Below are positions 24,419 through 33,778 of a stretch of 64,000 bases of DNA, piece by piece. The translations under genes and the position numbers were made by a program. The notes under the pieces are model-generated. The model did not search any database, was not told the origin of the DNA, and saw nothing but the letters and a program-made list of their open reading frames with translations. The stretch's first letter is position 1. Every line of letters begins with the position of its first letter. Source of the DNA: Nocardioides panaciterrulae (GTDB taxonomy: Bacteria; Actinomycetota; Actinomycetes; Propionibacteriales; Nocardioidaceae); contig NZ_JACCBG010000001.1 in NCBI RefSeq assembly GCF_013409645.1, forward strand, positions 3,532,001 through 3,596,000, in the 5' to 3' direction.

Positions 24419-25312
24419 TCAGAGCGCGGTGGTCCCGGCGGCCACCACCACGGCCGGGCCGGTGAGCAGCACCCGGTCCTCCGGGGTCCAGGTGACCGTG
24501 AGCGTGCCGCCGGGCACGTCCACCCGGTAGGCCAGCTCCGAGCGCGGCGCCGCGCCCTCGTCGACCGCTCGGTCGGCCAGCGCGGTCGCGACCATCACCG
24601 CGCCGGCGCCGGTGCCGCACGAGCGGGTCTCCCCCGACCCGCGCTCGTGCACCCGCATCGCGACGTGCCGCTCGGCGCGGCGGACGACGAACTCGACGTT
24701 GACGCCGTGCGGGTAAGTCTCCGTGTCGTACGTCGGCTCCTCGAGCAGCCGGCCGGCGTCCTCGAGCGCGTCGACGAACGCCACCGCGTGCGGGTTGCCC
24801 ATGTCGACGTGCCGGGCCGGCCAGCTGTGCAGCCCGACGCCGACCACGGTCTGGCCGAGCACCTTCGGGGCGCCCAGGTCGGTGGTCACCAGGTCGCCGG
24901 CGACCGTCAGCACCTTCACGCCCGCGCGGGTCGCGACCGGGATCGGGGCGTCCCCGTCGACGAGGCCCGCGTCCACGAGGTGGCGGGCGAAGACCCGGCT
25001 GCCGTTGCCGCACATCTCGGCCGGCGACCCGTCGGCGTTGCGGTAGTCCATGAACCACTCGGCGTCCTGGCCGTGGATCAGCGCCGCGTCGGGCCCGTCG
25101 TACGACGCGGTCCGGATGATCCGCAGCACCCCGTCGCCGCCGAGGCCGGCGCGGCGGTCGCACAGCGCCCGTACCCGGGCGGCGTCGAGCGGCCCGTGCA
25201 CCGAGCCGTCGGGGTCGGGCAGCAGCACGAAGTCGTTCTCGGTGCCGTGGCCCTTGAGGAACGGGTAGCCGGCGGTGGCTTCAGGCAGAGATCCGGTCGC
25301 GAGGGCGGTCAC
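24419..25312 (-). CDS. dapF: Diaminopimelate epimerase
   Basis: A protein of 297 residues. The two catalytic cysteines are visible: Cys101 in AEMCGNGSR and Cys232 in TRSCGTGAG, plus substrate-contact GNPHAV and an N-terminal KGHGTENDFVLL. It converts LL- to meso-diaminopimelate for lysine and peptidoglycan synthesis. The length is normal for actinobacteria. It lies between miaA and hflX as in many actinobacterial genomes. Confidence 0.97.
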   Translation of the reverse strand: MTALATGSLPEATAGYPFLKGHGTENDFVLLPDPDGSVHGPLDAARVRALCDRRAGLGGDGVLRIIRTASYDGPDAALIHGQDAEWFMDYRNADGSPAEMCGNGSRVFARHLVDAGLVDGDAPIPVATRAGVKVLTVAGDLVTTDLGAPKVLGQTVVGVGLHSWPARHVDMGNPHAVAFVDALEDAGRLLEEPTYDTETYPHGVNVEFVVRRAERHVAMRVHERGSGETRSCGTGAGAVMVATALADRAVDEGAAPRSELAYRVDVPGGTLTVTWTPEDRVLLTGPAVVVAAGTTAL

Positions 25313-25427
25313 GCCTCCACGGTATCGGCACGGGCGCCGGGCGGACGTCGTACGACGGGGCCGCCCCGCCCACGACCGGACCGGATGACGGTGCCGGCGC
25401 TGCCCGCGCAGCCCCGCTCGGCCCCGC

Positions 25428-25979
25428 TCAGTCGCCGCGGTAGGGACCCCCGACGTCGTAGCGCACGCACGCGAAGTCGCCGTTGCGCGCCACCTCGGTG
25501 AGCCGGAGGTCGAACGGCCGGGGCAGCAGCGGCCGCCCGGCGCCGAGCGTGACCGGCGCGAGCTGCACGCACAGCTCGTCGAGCAGCCCCGCCTCGGCGA
25601 AGTCGGCGGCCAGGTCGCCGCCGCCGACCACCCACAGGTCCTTGCCGCCCGCGGCCGCCACCATCGCCGCGTGCACCGGTCGCACGTCGCCGCGGGCGAA
25701 CCGGATGTCGGCCCCCTCCACCGGCGCCGGGTCGCGATGGGTCAGCACCCAGGTGGGCATCGGGTAGGGCCAGGCCTCGCCGCGGTCGACGTGGTGCGCG
25801 CGGATCCACGCGTACGTCGTCGCGCCCATCACCAGCGCCCCGATGCCCGCGATGAACGGCCCGTAGGCCATCGGCCCGGCCTCGTCGATGTGCTGCTTGA
25901 ACAGCCAGTCCAGCGAGTCGTGCTCGTCGGCCAGGAAGCCGTCCAGCGTCGCCGCCGTGTAGTAGGTGGTCCGGGTCAT
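25428..25979 (-). CDS. Dihydrofolate reductase-like (RibD C-terminal) protein
   Basis: A protein of 183 residues. The start MTRTTYYTAATLDGFLADE, MGATTYAW, WVLTHR, DLWVVGGGDLAADF and LLDELCVQLAPVTLGAG are characteristic of the DHFR/RibD-C fold used by small NADPH reductases. The specific substrate is unknown. ATG 25979 has GGAGGGAG just upstream. It sits between dapF and miaA, all on the minus strand. Confidence 0.88.
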   Translation of the reverse strand: MTRTTYYTAATLDGFLADEHDSLDWLFKQHIDEAGPMAYGPFIAGIGALVMGATTYAWIRAHHVDRGEAWPYPMPTWVLTHRDPAPVEGADIRFARGDVRPVHAAMVAAAGGKDLWVVGGGDLAADFAEAGLLDELCVQLAPVTLGAGRPLLPRPFDLRLTEVARNGDFACVRYDVGGPYRGD

Positions 25980-26007
25980 CGGGTCTCCCTCCGTGGCAAC
26001 GCCCACG

Positions 26008-27006
26008 CTAGGGCGCGGCACCGACAGCCGGCGCGCCCGGCGCGCTCGGCACGGCGGGCGCGCCCAGCGCGGCCACCGCGGCGAGCGCCCGTTCGACCCG
26101 GTCCGGGGCGTCGAAGGGCACCCACACGATCCGCGGGTCCTTGCGGAACCACGAGTCCTGCCGGCGGGCGAACCGGCGGGTCGCCACGACGGTCCGCTCG
26201 CGCGCCTCGTCCAGCGTCAGGTCGCCGGCGAGGTGCGCCGCGACCTCGCGATAGCCGATCGCGCGGCCGGCGGTCCGGCCCTCGGCCAGCCCCTCGGCGA
26301 GCAGCCGCTCGACCTCGGCCACGAGGCCGTCGGCGAACATCTGGTCCACCCGCTGCGCGATCCGGGCGTCCAGCGTGGGCCGGTCGATGTCCAGCCCGAC
26401 CTGGACGGTCGCGGCGTCGGCGTAGGCCATGGTCGGCAGCGAGGCGCTGAACGGCCGGCCGGTGATCTCGATGACCTCGAGGGCCCGGACCACCCGGCGG
26501 CCGTTCTCGGGCAGGATCCGGGCCGCCGCCTCGGGGTCGCGCCCGGCCAGCCGCCGGTGCAGGGTCGGCGCGCCGACCGCGGCCAGCTCCTCCTCGAGCC
26601 GGCTACGGACCGCCTCGTCGGTGCCCGGGAAGTCGAAGCGGTCCAGGATCGCGCGGGTGTAGAGCGCGGATCCGCCCACCAGCACCGGGACCTTGCCGGC
26701 CGCCCGCAGCGCCCCGATCACCGCCCGCGCCTGCTGCTGGAACTCCGCGACCGTGAGCGGGTCGCGCACCGTCAGCAGGTCGAGCAGGTGGTGCGGGATG
26801 CCCCGCCGCTCGGCGGGTGGGAGCTTGGCCGTGCCGACGTCCATGCCGCGGTAGACCTGCATCGCGTCGGTGTTGACGACCTCGCCGCCGAGCCGCTCCG
26901 CGAGGTCCAGCGAGAGCCCGGTCTTGCCGGACGCGGTCGCCCCGACGACGGCCACGACCGGCACGGCGGCGCGTCTCGTCGGCGCGGCGGTCCGGGGCTC
27001 GGGCAT
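26008..27006 (-). CDS. miaA: tRNA dimethylallyltransferase MiaA
   Basis: A protein of 332 residues with the P-loop GATASGKT (22-29), NTDAMQVYRGMDVGTAKL, HHLLDLL, FVGGSALYTRAI-like VLVGGSALY, and YREVAAHL in the swinging domain. It transfers a dimethylallyl group to A37 of tRNAs reading UNN codons; MiaB in the same region performs the next step. The C-terminus ends in an Ala/Pro tail. ATG 27006. It diverges from the antitoxin-like gene. Confidence 0.96.
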   Translation of the reverse strand: MPEPRTAAPTRRAAVPVVAVVGATASGKTGLSLDLAERLGGEVVNTDAMQVYRGMDVGTAKLPPAERRGIPHHLLDLLTVRDPLTVAEFQQQARAVIGALRAAGKVPVLVGGSALYTRAILDRFDFPGTDEAVRSRLEEELAAVGAPTLHRRLAGRDPEAAARILPENGRRVVRALEVIEITGRPFSASLPTMAYADAATVQVGLDIDRPTLDARIAQRVDQMFADGLVAEVERLLAEGLAEGRTAGRAIGYREVAAHLAGDLTLDEARERTVVATRRFARRQDSWFRKDPRIVWVPFDAPDRVERALAAVAALGAPAVPSAPGAPAVGAAP

Positions 27007-27093
27007 GTGGTTAGTGTGGCAGCAACGGGGTACACGACCGGTGCCAGCCACCGGGTCCGACCTATCGTGCCGGACCCTCGAACCAGGAGTGCC

Positions 27094-27333
27094 ATGAGCT
27101 TCTTCAACAAGGCCAAGGACGCGCTCACCGACGCCGTGGACAAGCACGGCGACAAGATCGCCGACGGCATCGACAAGGCAGCCGAGGTGATCGACGACAG
27201 GACCGGTGGCAAGCACGCCGACCGGCTCGCCACCGGCGCCGCGAAGGCCAAGGACGCCCTGGACCGGCTCGACGGCAAGGACGACGACATGCCCGGCGGC
27301 GGCCGGCACCGCTCGGGCGGAGACGCCCGGTGA
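27094..27333 (+). CDS. Small antitoxin-like protein (Rv0909 family)
   Basis: A protein of 79 residues, helical and charged: MSFFNKAKDALTDAVDKHGD, two amphipathic helices with KAKDALDRLDGK, and a Gly/His/Arg tail. It resembles the small proteins annotated as Rv0909-type antitoxins, but no toxin gene follows, so that role is doubtful. ATG 27094 has AGGAG upstream. The following gene starts at GTG 27330, overlapping the stop by four bases. Confidence 0.75.
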   Translation: MSFFNKAKDALTDAVDKHGDKIADGIDKAAEVIDDRTGGKHADRLATGAAKAKDALDRLDGKDDDMPGGGRHRSGGDAR

Positions 27334-27491
27334 CCGCGCCGATCCCCGAGGAGGAGGAGCAGCGCCCGTTGGGCGACGCCGTGCCGCCCGGCGAGCACGC
27401 CGGCGAGCTGCCCGACGAGGACGACGCCGCGGGCGGGTCGAGCGCCCAGGTGGAGAACGCCGAGAGCTCCGAGGACCAGCCCTCGCAGTGA
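27330..27491 (+). CDS. Very acidic 53-residue protein
   Basis: A small frame GTG 27330 to TGA 27491. The sequence is almost free of hydrophobic clusters (PEEEEQRPLGD, LPDEDDAAGG, NAESSEDQ), so it should be disordered. GTGA overlap with the preceding gene supports translation. It is the first of four such acidic proteins in this operon. The function is unknown. Confidence 0.65.
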   Translation: MTAPIPEEEEQRPLGDAVPPGEHAGELPDEDDAAGGSSAQVENAESSEDQPSQ

Positions 27492-27555
27492 GCCGGCCGC
27501 CGGACCGCGACGTCGCCCGGGACAACCCGGACACCATCCACAGCCAGGAGGACCG

Positions 27556-27744
27556 ATGACCAGCGAAGTGCCCGAGGAGGAGCTCGCCGAGCAGGCCGTG
27601 CACGACGAGCCCGACCCCGAGGAGTACGAGGCCGAGGAGCGCGAGACCGCGGTCTCCGACGAGACCGGCACCGTCTACGACGTCGAGGGCGAGACCGAGA
27701 CCACGCCACACGACGAGGAGATCGTCGAGGCCGAGCCGGAGTGA
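27556..27744 (+). CDS. Very acidic 62-residue protein
   Basis: It runs from ATG 27556 with a strong AGGAGGA. Glu and Asp dominate (EVPEEELAEQ, EEYEAEERETAV, HDEEIVEAEPE), with no Lys and almost no Arg, so it is predicted to be disordered. The stop overlaps the Nudix start (GTGA). The function is unknown; it is a neighbour of other acidic proteins. Confidence 0.75.
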   Translation: MTSEVPEEELAEQAVHDEPDPEEYEAEERETAVSDETGTVYDVEGETETTPHDEEIVEAEPE

Positions 27745-28247
27745 GCCCGCCCCTGGACCAGCCCGGGGGCCGGTTCGTGGTCGTGCCCGCGTCCTACGTC
27801 TTCCTGCTGCGCGACGGCGCCACCGGCCCGGAGGTGCTGCTGCAGCTGCGGCGCAACACCGGCTTCATGGACGACCACTGGGCCGCGGCCGCCGCGGGCC
27901 ACGTGGAGCGGGGCGAGACGGCGTACGACGCCGCGCGCCGGGAGGCGCTCGAGGAGATCGACGTGCGCGACCTCGACCTGGCGTTCGTCACCGCGATGCA
28001 GCGCACCCGCGGCGGGGAGCCGATCGACGAGCGGATCGACTTCTTCTTCACCGCCCGCTCGTGGACCGGCGAGCCGCGGATCGTGGAGCCGGAGAAGTGC
28101 GCGGAGCTGCGCTGGTGCCCGCTCGAGGCGCTGCCGGACCCGGTCGTTCCGCACGAGCGGGCGGTGTTGGCGGAGCTCCGGCTGGGTACGACGCAGCCGT
28201 ACACCACGTTCGGCTTCGAGGCCGGCAGCAGGGAGGGATCACCATGA
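27741..28247 (+). CDS. Nudix hydrolase
   Basis: A protein of 168 residues. The Nudix box spans residues 53-75: Gly53, Glu59 and Arg67-Glu68-x-x-Glu71-Glu72 are present, but the usual final Gly is Asp74. It hydrolyses a nucleoside diphosphate linked to another group; the substrate (for example oxidised nucleotides or a nucleotide sugar) is unknown. It is embedded by overlaps between acidic small proteins, which is an uncommon context. Confidence 0.9.
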   Translation: MSPPLDQPGGRFVVVPASYVFLLRDGATGPEVLLQLRRNTGFMDDHWAAAAAGHVERGETAYDAARREALEEIDVRDLDLAFVTAMQRTRGGEPIDERIDFFFTARSWTGEPRIVEPEKCAELRWCPLEALPDPVVPHERAVLAELRLGTTQPYTTFGFEAGSREGSP

Positions 28248-28603
28248 GCGACCCGAGCGATCAGAACGAGCCCGGCGACCAGCCCGAGGCCGGTGACCAG
28301 CCCGATCAGGCCGGCGACCACGCCGACCAGGCCGAGGCCGAGGCCGGCGACCAGGCCGAGCACGGGGACCTCGGGCCGATGCCCGAGCCGCAGATCGAGC
28401 CCGGCGAGCCCGCGCCCGGCGGTGCCGACGCGGTCGGCGACGGGCCCCACGCGGGGACGGACACGCCGGACCTGTCTCTGCGCGACAACCCGGCGGTCGA
28501 CGACGTCGCGCTCCCGGAGGAGATGAAGGAGGGCGAGGACACCTCGACCCAGGCCACCCGGGACGAGGAGCCGATGTCCGGGGAGCGGGAGTCGCCGGCA
28601 TGA
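28244..28603 (+). CDS. Acidic low-complexity protein with Gly-Asp-Gln repeats
   Basis: A protein of 119 residues starting at ATG 28244 inside an ATGA overlap with the Nudix gene. The first 45 residues repeat GDQ and related units (GDQPEAGDQPDQAGDHADQ); the rest is Glu/Asp/Pro-rich, with LSLRDNPAVDDVALPEEM. No signal peptide or span is present. It is probably disordered and cytosolic. The function is unknown. Confidence 0.75.
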   Translation: MSDPSDQNEPGDQPEAGDQPDQAGDHADQAEAEAGDQAEHGDLGPMPEPQIEPGEPAPGGADAVGDGPHAGTDTPDLSLRDNPAVDDVALPEEMKEGEDTSTQATRDEEPMSGERESPA

Positions 28604-28986
28604 GCGAGGACCGCCCCACCGACTCGTCCCGGGACCCCGCAGTGGACCCGGCAGCAGATCCGAGTGTGGACACCGCAGCGGACCCGGCGGCGACCCCTGC
28701 CGGTGCCGACCTCTCCGAGGACACCGACCTGCGCGAGTCGACCCCGAACTCCTCCGGACCCCAGCGCGCCGCCGGCGGGATGGGCGTCAGCAGCGAGCGG
28801 GTGGGCCACGCCGGACCCGGCCAGAACGCCACCGACGGCCTGCGCGACACCTCGCCCCACGAGCGCGAGCCCGGCGAGACCGTCCCGCCCGAGCAGTCGA
28901 CCGGCAACCCGGAGCCGAAGCCGGAGGGGCTCGCCCCGAAGGCCGGCTACCCCGACCGGGACCCGCGCTCCTCCACAGGCGACTGA
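28600..28986 (+). CDS. Acidic low-complexity protein with Asp-Pro-Ala repeats
   Basis: A protein of 128 residues beginning in an ATGA overlap with the previous gene. It repeats DPA/DPS units (DPAVDPAADPSVDTAADPAA) and then becomes mixed polar (STPNSSGPQRAAGGMGVSSE). The C-terminal third contains SPHEREPGETVPPEQSTG. It is hydrophilic and probably disordered. It is the last member of the run of acidic proteins. The function is unknown. Confidence 0.75.
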   Translation: MSEDRPTDSSRDPAVDPAADPSVDTAADPAATPAGADLSEDTDLRESTPNSSGPQRAAGGMGVSSERVGHAGPGQNATDGLRDTSPHEREPGETVPPEQSTGNPEPKPEGLAPKAGYPDRDPRSSTGD

Positions 28987-29031
28987 ACTGCCCCTTGCCG
29001 CGCCGGCGCCCGTCGGGGAGCGTGCTCGGTC

Positions 29032-29751
29032 GTGGGGATCGAGGAGCTGCTCGAGCGACAGTCGGGCGTGATCGGGCGGCTGCAGCTGCGCGCGGCCGGC
29101 TGGGACGAGCTCGACGTGGCGCGCACGGCCGAGCGGCGCGGGTGGCGGGCGCTGCACGAGGGCGTCTACCTCGCGTGCGGCGCGGCCCCCAGCTGGCTGC
29201 AGCGCAGCTGGGCGGCGGTGCTGCTGGCCTGGCCGGCGGCGCTGTGCCATCGCTCCGTGCTGCGCCTGGCCGACGGCCCGGGACGGCGCGACGGTGGGGA
29301 CGCCGTCATCCACGTCGCGGTCGATCGCGACAGCCGGTTCGTGGCCCCGGCGGGGATCCGGGCGCACCGGCTGGACGGGCTGGGTGATCGCGTCCGGTGG
29401 GACCTGTCGCCCCCGCGGGTGCCCGTCGAGGACGCGCTGCTCGACGTCGCCGCCGAGCTCGCCGGCCGCACGGGGGACGGCCGGACGGGCGGCGGCCGGA
29501 CGGGCGGCGGCCGGACGGGCGGCGGCCGGACGGACGACGCAGAGGTAGCGGCGCTCGCCTGGCTGGCCGACGCCGTGCGCTGCCGCCGCACGACTCCCGA
29601 GCGGCTGCACGACGCCCTCGCGCGCCTCGGCCCGGGCGCGGACCCGGGTCGGCGCGAGCTCCTGGCCGGGCTGCTGGCGGCCCTGACCGACCTGCCGACC
29701 CCCGCGGCCGAGGTCAGGCGGATCGAGGTCTCCGGACCGCGCTCGGCCTGA
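29032..29751 (+). CDS. AbiEi-like winged-helix protein lacking its usual nuclease domain
   Basis: A protein of 239 residues. The N-terminal winged-helix part (LLERQSGVIGRLQLRAAGW, RGWRALHEGVYLACGA) and middle (LCHRSVLRLADG, IRAHRLDGL) match the AbiEi-antitoxin/DUF559 family of actinobacteria. Those proteins normally continue into a Vsr/DUF559-like nuclease; here the protein stops after a short Ala/Leu-rich helix region (RRELLAGLLAALTDLPTP). A four-copy 15-bp minisatellite encodes GRTGG repeats at about residues 149-168. The start is GTG 29032. The function is uncertain, and it may be a decayed form. Confidence 0.65.
   Translation: MGIEELLERQSGVIGRLQLRAAGWDELDVARTAERRGWRALHEGVYLACGAAPSWLQRSWAAVLLAWPAALCHRSVLRLADGPGRRDGGDAVIHVAVDRDSRFVAPAGIRAHRLDGLGDRVRWDLSPPRVPVEDALLDVAAELAGRTGDGRTGGGRTGGGRTGGGRTDDAEVAALAWLADAVRCRRTTPERLHDALARLGPGADPGRRELLAGLLAALTDLPTPAAEVRRIEVSGPRSA
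29476..29535 (+). repeat. 15-bp tandem repeat, four copies
   Basis: Unit GGCGGCCGGACGGGC: two exact copies at 29491-29520, flanked by variants at 29476-29490 and 29521-29535. It lies within the AbiEi-like gene and keeps the frame. Confidence 0.9.
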
Positions 29752-29803
29752 CGTCCCGGGCCGCCCGGCCCGGAGCCGGAGCCGGGGGCACCGGGCGCGG
29801 GCC

Positions 29804-31315
29804 TCACCGGCAGGCGGGGGCCTCCGGCAGCGGCGCGGGCACGCCCACCGAGGGCATGCCGAGCGTGACGCCCGACGGCGCGGGCCGGGCCTGGCGGGCC
29901 TCCCACGCCTCGCCGGAGCGGGTCCGCCGGAGCGCGCGCACCGGCCCGTCGGCGACCAGGTGGTGCGGGGCGGCGTACGTGAGCTCGACGGTGACCATGT
30001 CGCCGGGCCGGACCCCGGAGCCGGCGTCGACCTGCGAGAAGTCGGCGGCGAAGTGCACGAGCCGGTTGTCCGGGGCGCGCCCGGAGAGCCGGTGGGTGGC
30101 AGCGTCCTTGCGGCCCTCCCCCTCGGCGACCATCAGCTCGACGGTGCGCCCGACCAGCGCCTTGTTCTCCTGCCAGGCGATCTCGTTGACGACCTCGACC
30201 AGCCGCTCGTAGCGGTCCTTGACCACGTCCGGCGGGATCTGGTCCTCGAGCACGGCGGCGGGGGTGCCGGGGCGCTTGGAGTACTGGAAGGTGAACGCCC
30301 CGGAGAACCGCGCGGCGCGGACCACCTCGAGGGTGTCCCGGAAGTCCTCCTCGGTCTCGCCGGGGAAGCCCACGATGATGTCGGTGGTGATCGCGGCGTG
30401 CGGGATCGCCGCGCGCACCCGCTCGATGATGCCGAGGAACCTCGACTGCCGGTAGGAGCGCCGCATCGCGCGCAGCACCCGGTCGGAGCCGGACTGCAGC
30501 GGCATGTGCAGCGAGGGCATCACGTTGGGCGTCTCGGCCATCGCCTCGATGACGTCGTCGGTGAACTCCGCGGGGTGCGGGGAGGTGAACCGGACCCGCT
30601 CCAGCCCCTCGACCTCGCCGCAGGCGCGCAGCAGCTTGGAGAACGCCTGCCGGTCCCCGAACTCCACGCCGTAGGCGTTGACGTTCTGGCCCAGCAGGGT
30701 GATCTCGGTGACGCCCTCGGCCACCAGCGCCCGGATCTCGGCGAGGATGTCGCCGGGCCGGCGGTCCTTCTCCTTGCCGCGCAGCGCCGGCACGATGCAG
30801 AACGTGCAGGTGTTGTTGCACCCGACCGAGACCGAGACCCAGGCGGCGTACGCCGACTCGCGCCGGGTCGGCAGCGTGGAGGGGAAGACGTCGAGGGACT
30901 CCAGGATCTCGACCTGGGCCTCCTCCTGCACCCGGGCCCGCTCCAGCAGCACCGGCAGCGAGCCGATGTTGTGGGTCCCGAACACCACGTCGACCCACGG
31001 GGCGCGGGTCGTGATCGTGTCGCGGTCCTTCTGCGCCAGGCAGCCGCCGACCGCGATCTGCATGCCCGGATGGGCGGCCTTGACCGGCGCCAGGTGCCCG
31101 AGGTTGCCGTAGAGCTTGTTGTCGGCGTTCTCACGCACCGCGCAGGTGTTGAACACGACCACGTCGGCCTGCTCCCCCGACGGCGCCGAGACGTAGCCGG
31201 CCTCCTCGAGCAGCCCGGTGAGCCGCTCGGAGTCGTGGACGTTCATCTGGCACCCGTAGGTGCGGACCTCGTAGGTGCGCGGGGCGGTCTCGGCGGTCTC
31301 AGGCGTGGCAGTCAT
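29804..31315 (-). CDS. miaB: tRNA-2-methylthio-N6-dimethylallyladenosine synthase MiaB
   Basis: A protein of 503 residues. The N-terminal MTTase cluster ligands are Cys22 ([11 protein letters not shown]), Cys58 and Cys92. The radical-SAM ligands are Cys166, Cys170 and Cys173 (GCNNTCTFC). A TRAM domain follows ([13 protein letters not shown]). It adds the methylthio group to i6A37 tRNA made by MiaA. ATG 31315 gives the usual length. The C-terminus extends about 30 residues past TRAM. Confidence 0.96.
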   Translation of the reverse strand: MTATPETAETAPRTYEVRTYGCQMNVHDSERLTGLLEEAGYVSAPSGEQADVVVFNTCAVRENADNKLYGNLGHLAPVKAAHPGMQIAVGGCLAQKDRDTITTRAPWVDVVFGTHNIGSLPVLLERARVQEEAQVEILESLDVFPSTLPTRRESAYAAWVSVSVGCNNTCTFCIVPALRGKEKDRRPGDILAEIRALVAEGVTEITLLGQNVNAYGVEFGDRQAFSKLLRACGEVEGLERVRFTSPHPAEFTDDVIEAMAETPNVMPSLHMPLQSGSDRVLRAMRRSYRQSRFLGIIERVRAAIPHAAITTDIIVGFPGETEEDFRDTLEVVRAARFSGAFTFQYSKRPGTPAAVLEDQIPPDVVKDRYERLVEVVNEIAWQENKALVGRTVELMVAEGEGRKDAATHRLSGRAPDNRLVHFAADFSQVDAGSGVRPGDMVTVELTYAAPHHLVADGPVRALRRTRSGEAWEARQARPAPSGVTLGMPSVGVPAPLPEAPACR

Positions 31316-31415
31316 GACCGCCCAAGGGTACGGCGGGCCGCGCGGCCCGTCGCAATCGCTCGGATGCCTCGAACCGCCTGCGCGGACGCCCCGGATGACC
31401 GAGGGTGGGGACACC

Positions 31416-32984
31416 ATGAACGAGCTCCCCTCGGCACGGCCCGCCGATCCACCCTCCGGCCCACCCACCGGGCACGGCGCCGCGCGCCGTCTCGACCGCC
31501 GCCGGCTGCTCCTGGCCGGCGCCGGACTGGCGACCAGCTCCGCCCTGTTCTCGTTCGAGCCGGCGCACGCCGGCTCGGCGGTCACCAGGACCTTCCGCGG
31601 GGAGTTCACCGACCCGCACGGGCCCGACTGGCACTACGTGCCCTTCCACGTGCCGCGCGGGGTCCGCGCGATCGAGGTGGGCTACGACTACCACCCCACG
31701 TCGATCGGGCCGACCACGGTCAACGTGGTCGACATCGGGATCTTCGACCCGTCCGGGCACGCGCTCGGGGACGCGCGCGGCTTCCGCGGCTGGTCGGGCG
31801 GGGCCCGGCGGTCGTTCCGGATCAGCCGCGCCCACGCCACCCCCGGCTACCTGGCCGGTCCGATCACGCCGGGCCGCTGGGCGGTCGCGCTGGGGCCGTA
31901 CCAGATCGTCGGGGCCGGTACGCCGTGGACGGTGCGGGTCACGCTGCACTTCGGCCCGCGCGGGCCGGGGTTCGTGCCGCAACCGGCGCCGACGGCCGTG
32001 CCGGGCAGCGGTCCGGGCTGGTACCGCGGCGACCTGCACGTGCACACCGTCCACTCCGACGGCCACCAGACCCAGGCCCAGGTGCTGGCGGACGCCCGGG
32101 CCGCGGGCCTGGACTTCCTCGGCAGCGCCGAGCACAACACCAGCTCGGCGCAGCGCACCTGGGGCCGTCACGTCCCCGCCGACTTCCTGGTCATCGCCGG
32201 GGAGGAGGTGACCACCCGGACCGGCCACTGGCTGGCGACCGGCCTCGAGCCGGGCACCTGGATCGACTGGCGCTACCGGCCCGCGGACGGGCAGCTCGGG
32301 CGGTTCGCCGACCGGGCCCGGGCCGCCGGCGGGCTCGCGATCGCCGCCCACCCCTTCCAGCTGGGGGCCGGGATCGGCTGGGAGTTCGGCGACGACTTCG
32401 CCGAGATGGACGCGGTCGAGGTCTGGAACGGGCCGTGGAGCGGCCTGAACCAGACCGCCAACGAGCGCGCCGTCCAGCGTTGGCACCAGCTGCTCACCGA
32501 CGGGGTCTTCAAGCCGGCGGTCGGCAACTCCGACTCGCACGGCCACGAGCAGCGGATCGGGCTGGCCCAGACCGTCGTCCGGGCCGGGGCGCTCTCGGTC
32601 GAGGAGATCCTGGCCGGCTACCGCGGCGGCCACAGCTGGCTGGCGGAGTCCTCGGGGGTCGGGCTGGAGCTGACGGCGCGGCTCGGTGCGGTGACCGGCG
32701 GGTGCGGCGACCGGGTGCCGAGCGGTGAGGGCGACGCGGTCGCCGTACGCCTGCACGTCACCGGCCTCGACGACGGCTGCGTGGCCACGCTGCTCGGGCC
32801 CGGCCCCGGCGCCCCTCTCGCGACGGCGGCGGCGAGCGGCGGCGAGGCCCTGATCGAGACGACCGTGCCGGGCGGGACCGGGTTCGTCCGCGCCGAGGTG
32901 CGCCGCGGCACCACGCCGACCGCGCCGATGGTGGCGATGACCAATCCGGTCCTGCTCGGCGGCTCGGGGCCCCACCGCGCCTGA
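31416..32984 (+). CDS. Tat-exported CehA/McbA-type PHP metallohydrolase
   Basis: A protein of 522 residues. A twin-arginine signal ([11 protein letters not shown], then a hydrophobic stretch to PAHAG) indicates folded export. A beta-rich domain (about 45-200) precedes the PHP domain, which has the metal sites [24 protein letters not shown] and NSDSHGH. The family hydrolyses phosphoesters or carbamates; the substrate here is unknown. A C-terminal beta domain (about 430-510) resembles a carbohydrate- or Ig-like fold. ATG 31416 is preferred over ATG 31395. Confidence 0.87.
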   Translation: MNELPSARPADPPSGPPTGHGAARRLDRRRLLLAGAGLATSSALFSFEPAHAGSAVTRTFRGEFTDPHGPDWHYVPFHVPRGVRAIEVGYDYHPTSIGPTTVNVVDIGIFDPSGHALGDARGFRGWSGGARRSFRISRAHATPGYLAGPITPGRWAVALGPYQIVGAGTPWTVRVTLHFGPRGPGFVPQPAPTAVPGSGPGWYRGDLHVHTVHSDGHQTQAQVLADARAAGLDFLGSAEHNTSSAQRTWGRHVPADFLVIAGEEVTTRTGHWLATGLEPGTWIDWRYRPADGQLGRFADRARAAGGLAIAAHPFQLGAGIGWEFGDDFAEMDAVEVWNGPWSGLNQTANERAVQRWHQLLTDGVFKPAVGNSDSHGHEQRIGLAQTVVRAGALSVEEILAGYRGGHSWLAESSGVGLELTARLGAVTGGCGDRVPSGEGDAVAVRLHVTGLDDGCVATLLGPGPGAPLATAAASGGEALIETTVPGGTGFVRAEVRRGTTPTAPMVAMTNPVLLGGSGPHRA

Positions 32985-33067
32985 GGACCCGACCACCCGG
33001 GTGACGAGGCCCGAGCCGGCCAGCCCGGGTCACGGGCGCCGGGGACCGGAGTGGCACGCTGGCGGTC

Positions 33068-33778
33068 GTGGCCCGTCCCCCGCACCAGCAGAAGAAGCAG
33101 CGCAAGCCCAAGCCGAAGGCGGAGGCCCCGCCGCTGCTGCGGGTGAGCGGGCTGCGCCGTCGCTTCGGCGAGGTGGACGTGCTGGCCGGCTTCGACCTCG
33201 ACGTGCGGGCCGGGGAGGCGGTGGCGCTGGTGGGCCGCAACGGCGCCGGCAAGTCGACGGTGCTGCGCTGCGTGACCGGCGCCGACAAGCCGACCGGCGG
33301 CACCATCGAGCTCGACGGCAAGCCGCTCGACGAGCGCTCCGAGCAGGTGCGCACCCACCTCGCGGTGGTGATGGACGACATGGACTTCTTCCCCGACCTC
33401 TCGGTCGTGGAGCACCTCGACCTGTTCGCGAAGGCGCACCGGGTGGCCGACGCGCAGGAGCTCGTCGACGAGGTGCTGCACGAGGTCGGGCTGATCGCGC
33501 AGGCCGGCCAGCTGCCCGGCACCCTGTCCTCGGGGCAGCGGCGCCGGCTGGCGCTGGCCAGCGCGTTCGTGCGGCCCCGGCAGCTGCTGGTCCTCGACGA
33601 GCCCGAGCAGCGGCTCGACCGCGCGGGCCTGGACTGGCTGGCCGGGCGCCTGGTCCAGGAGAAGGCGCAGGGGCTGGCCGTGCTGATGGCCAGCCACGCG
33701 ACCGCGCTGGTCGAGGCGGTCGCCGACCGGGTCGTCGACGTCGGCGCCCACCGAGAGCCCGCCGGCAGGGAGGCATGA
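33068..33778 (+). CDS. ABC transporter ATP-binding protein
   Basis: A protein of 236 residues with a Lys/Pro-rich N-terminus, Walker A GRNGAGKST, signature LSSGQRRRLAL and Walker B LLVLDEPE; the switch His is in ASHAT. It pairs with the DUF6297 membrane protein that begins in an ATGA overlap. The pair resembles export-type ABC systems with a large non-canonical permease. GTG 33068 is used. The substrate is unknown. Confidence 0.92.
   Translation: MARPPHQQKKQRKPKPKAEAPPLLRVSGLRRRFGEVDVLAGFDLDVRAGEAVALVGRNGAGKSTVLRCVTGADKPTGGTIELDGKPLDERSEQVRTHLAVVMDDMDFFPDLSVVEHLDLFAKAHRVADAQELVDEVLHEVGLIAQAGQLPGTLSSGQRRRLALASAFVRPRQLLVLDEPEQRLDRAGLDWLAGRLVQEKAQGLAVLMASHATALVEAVADRVVDVGAHREPAGREA

Noticed and set aside
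27094..27491. A toxin-antitoxin pair formed by the Rv0909-like protein and its neighbour
   Set aside because: The neighbour is a short, disordered acidic protein without toxin features.
29461..29540. CRISPR-like repeats
   Set aside because: The units are directly adjacent 15-bp copies without spacers, in frame within a gene; no array exists in the window.
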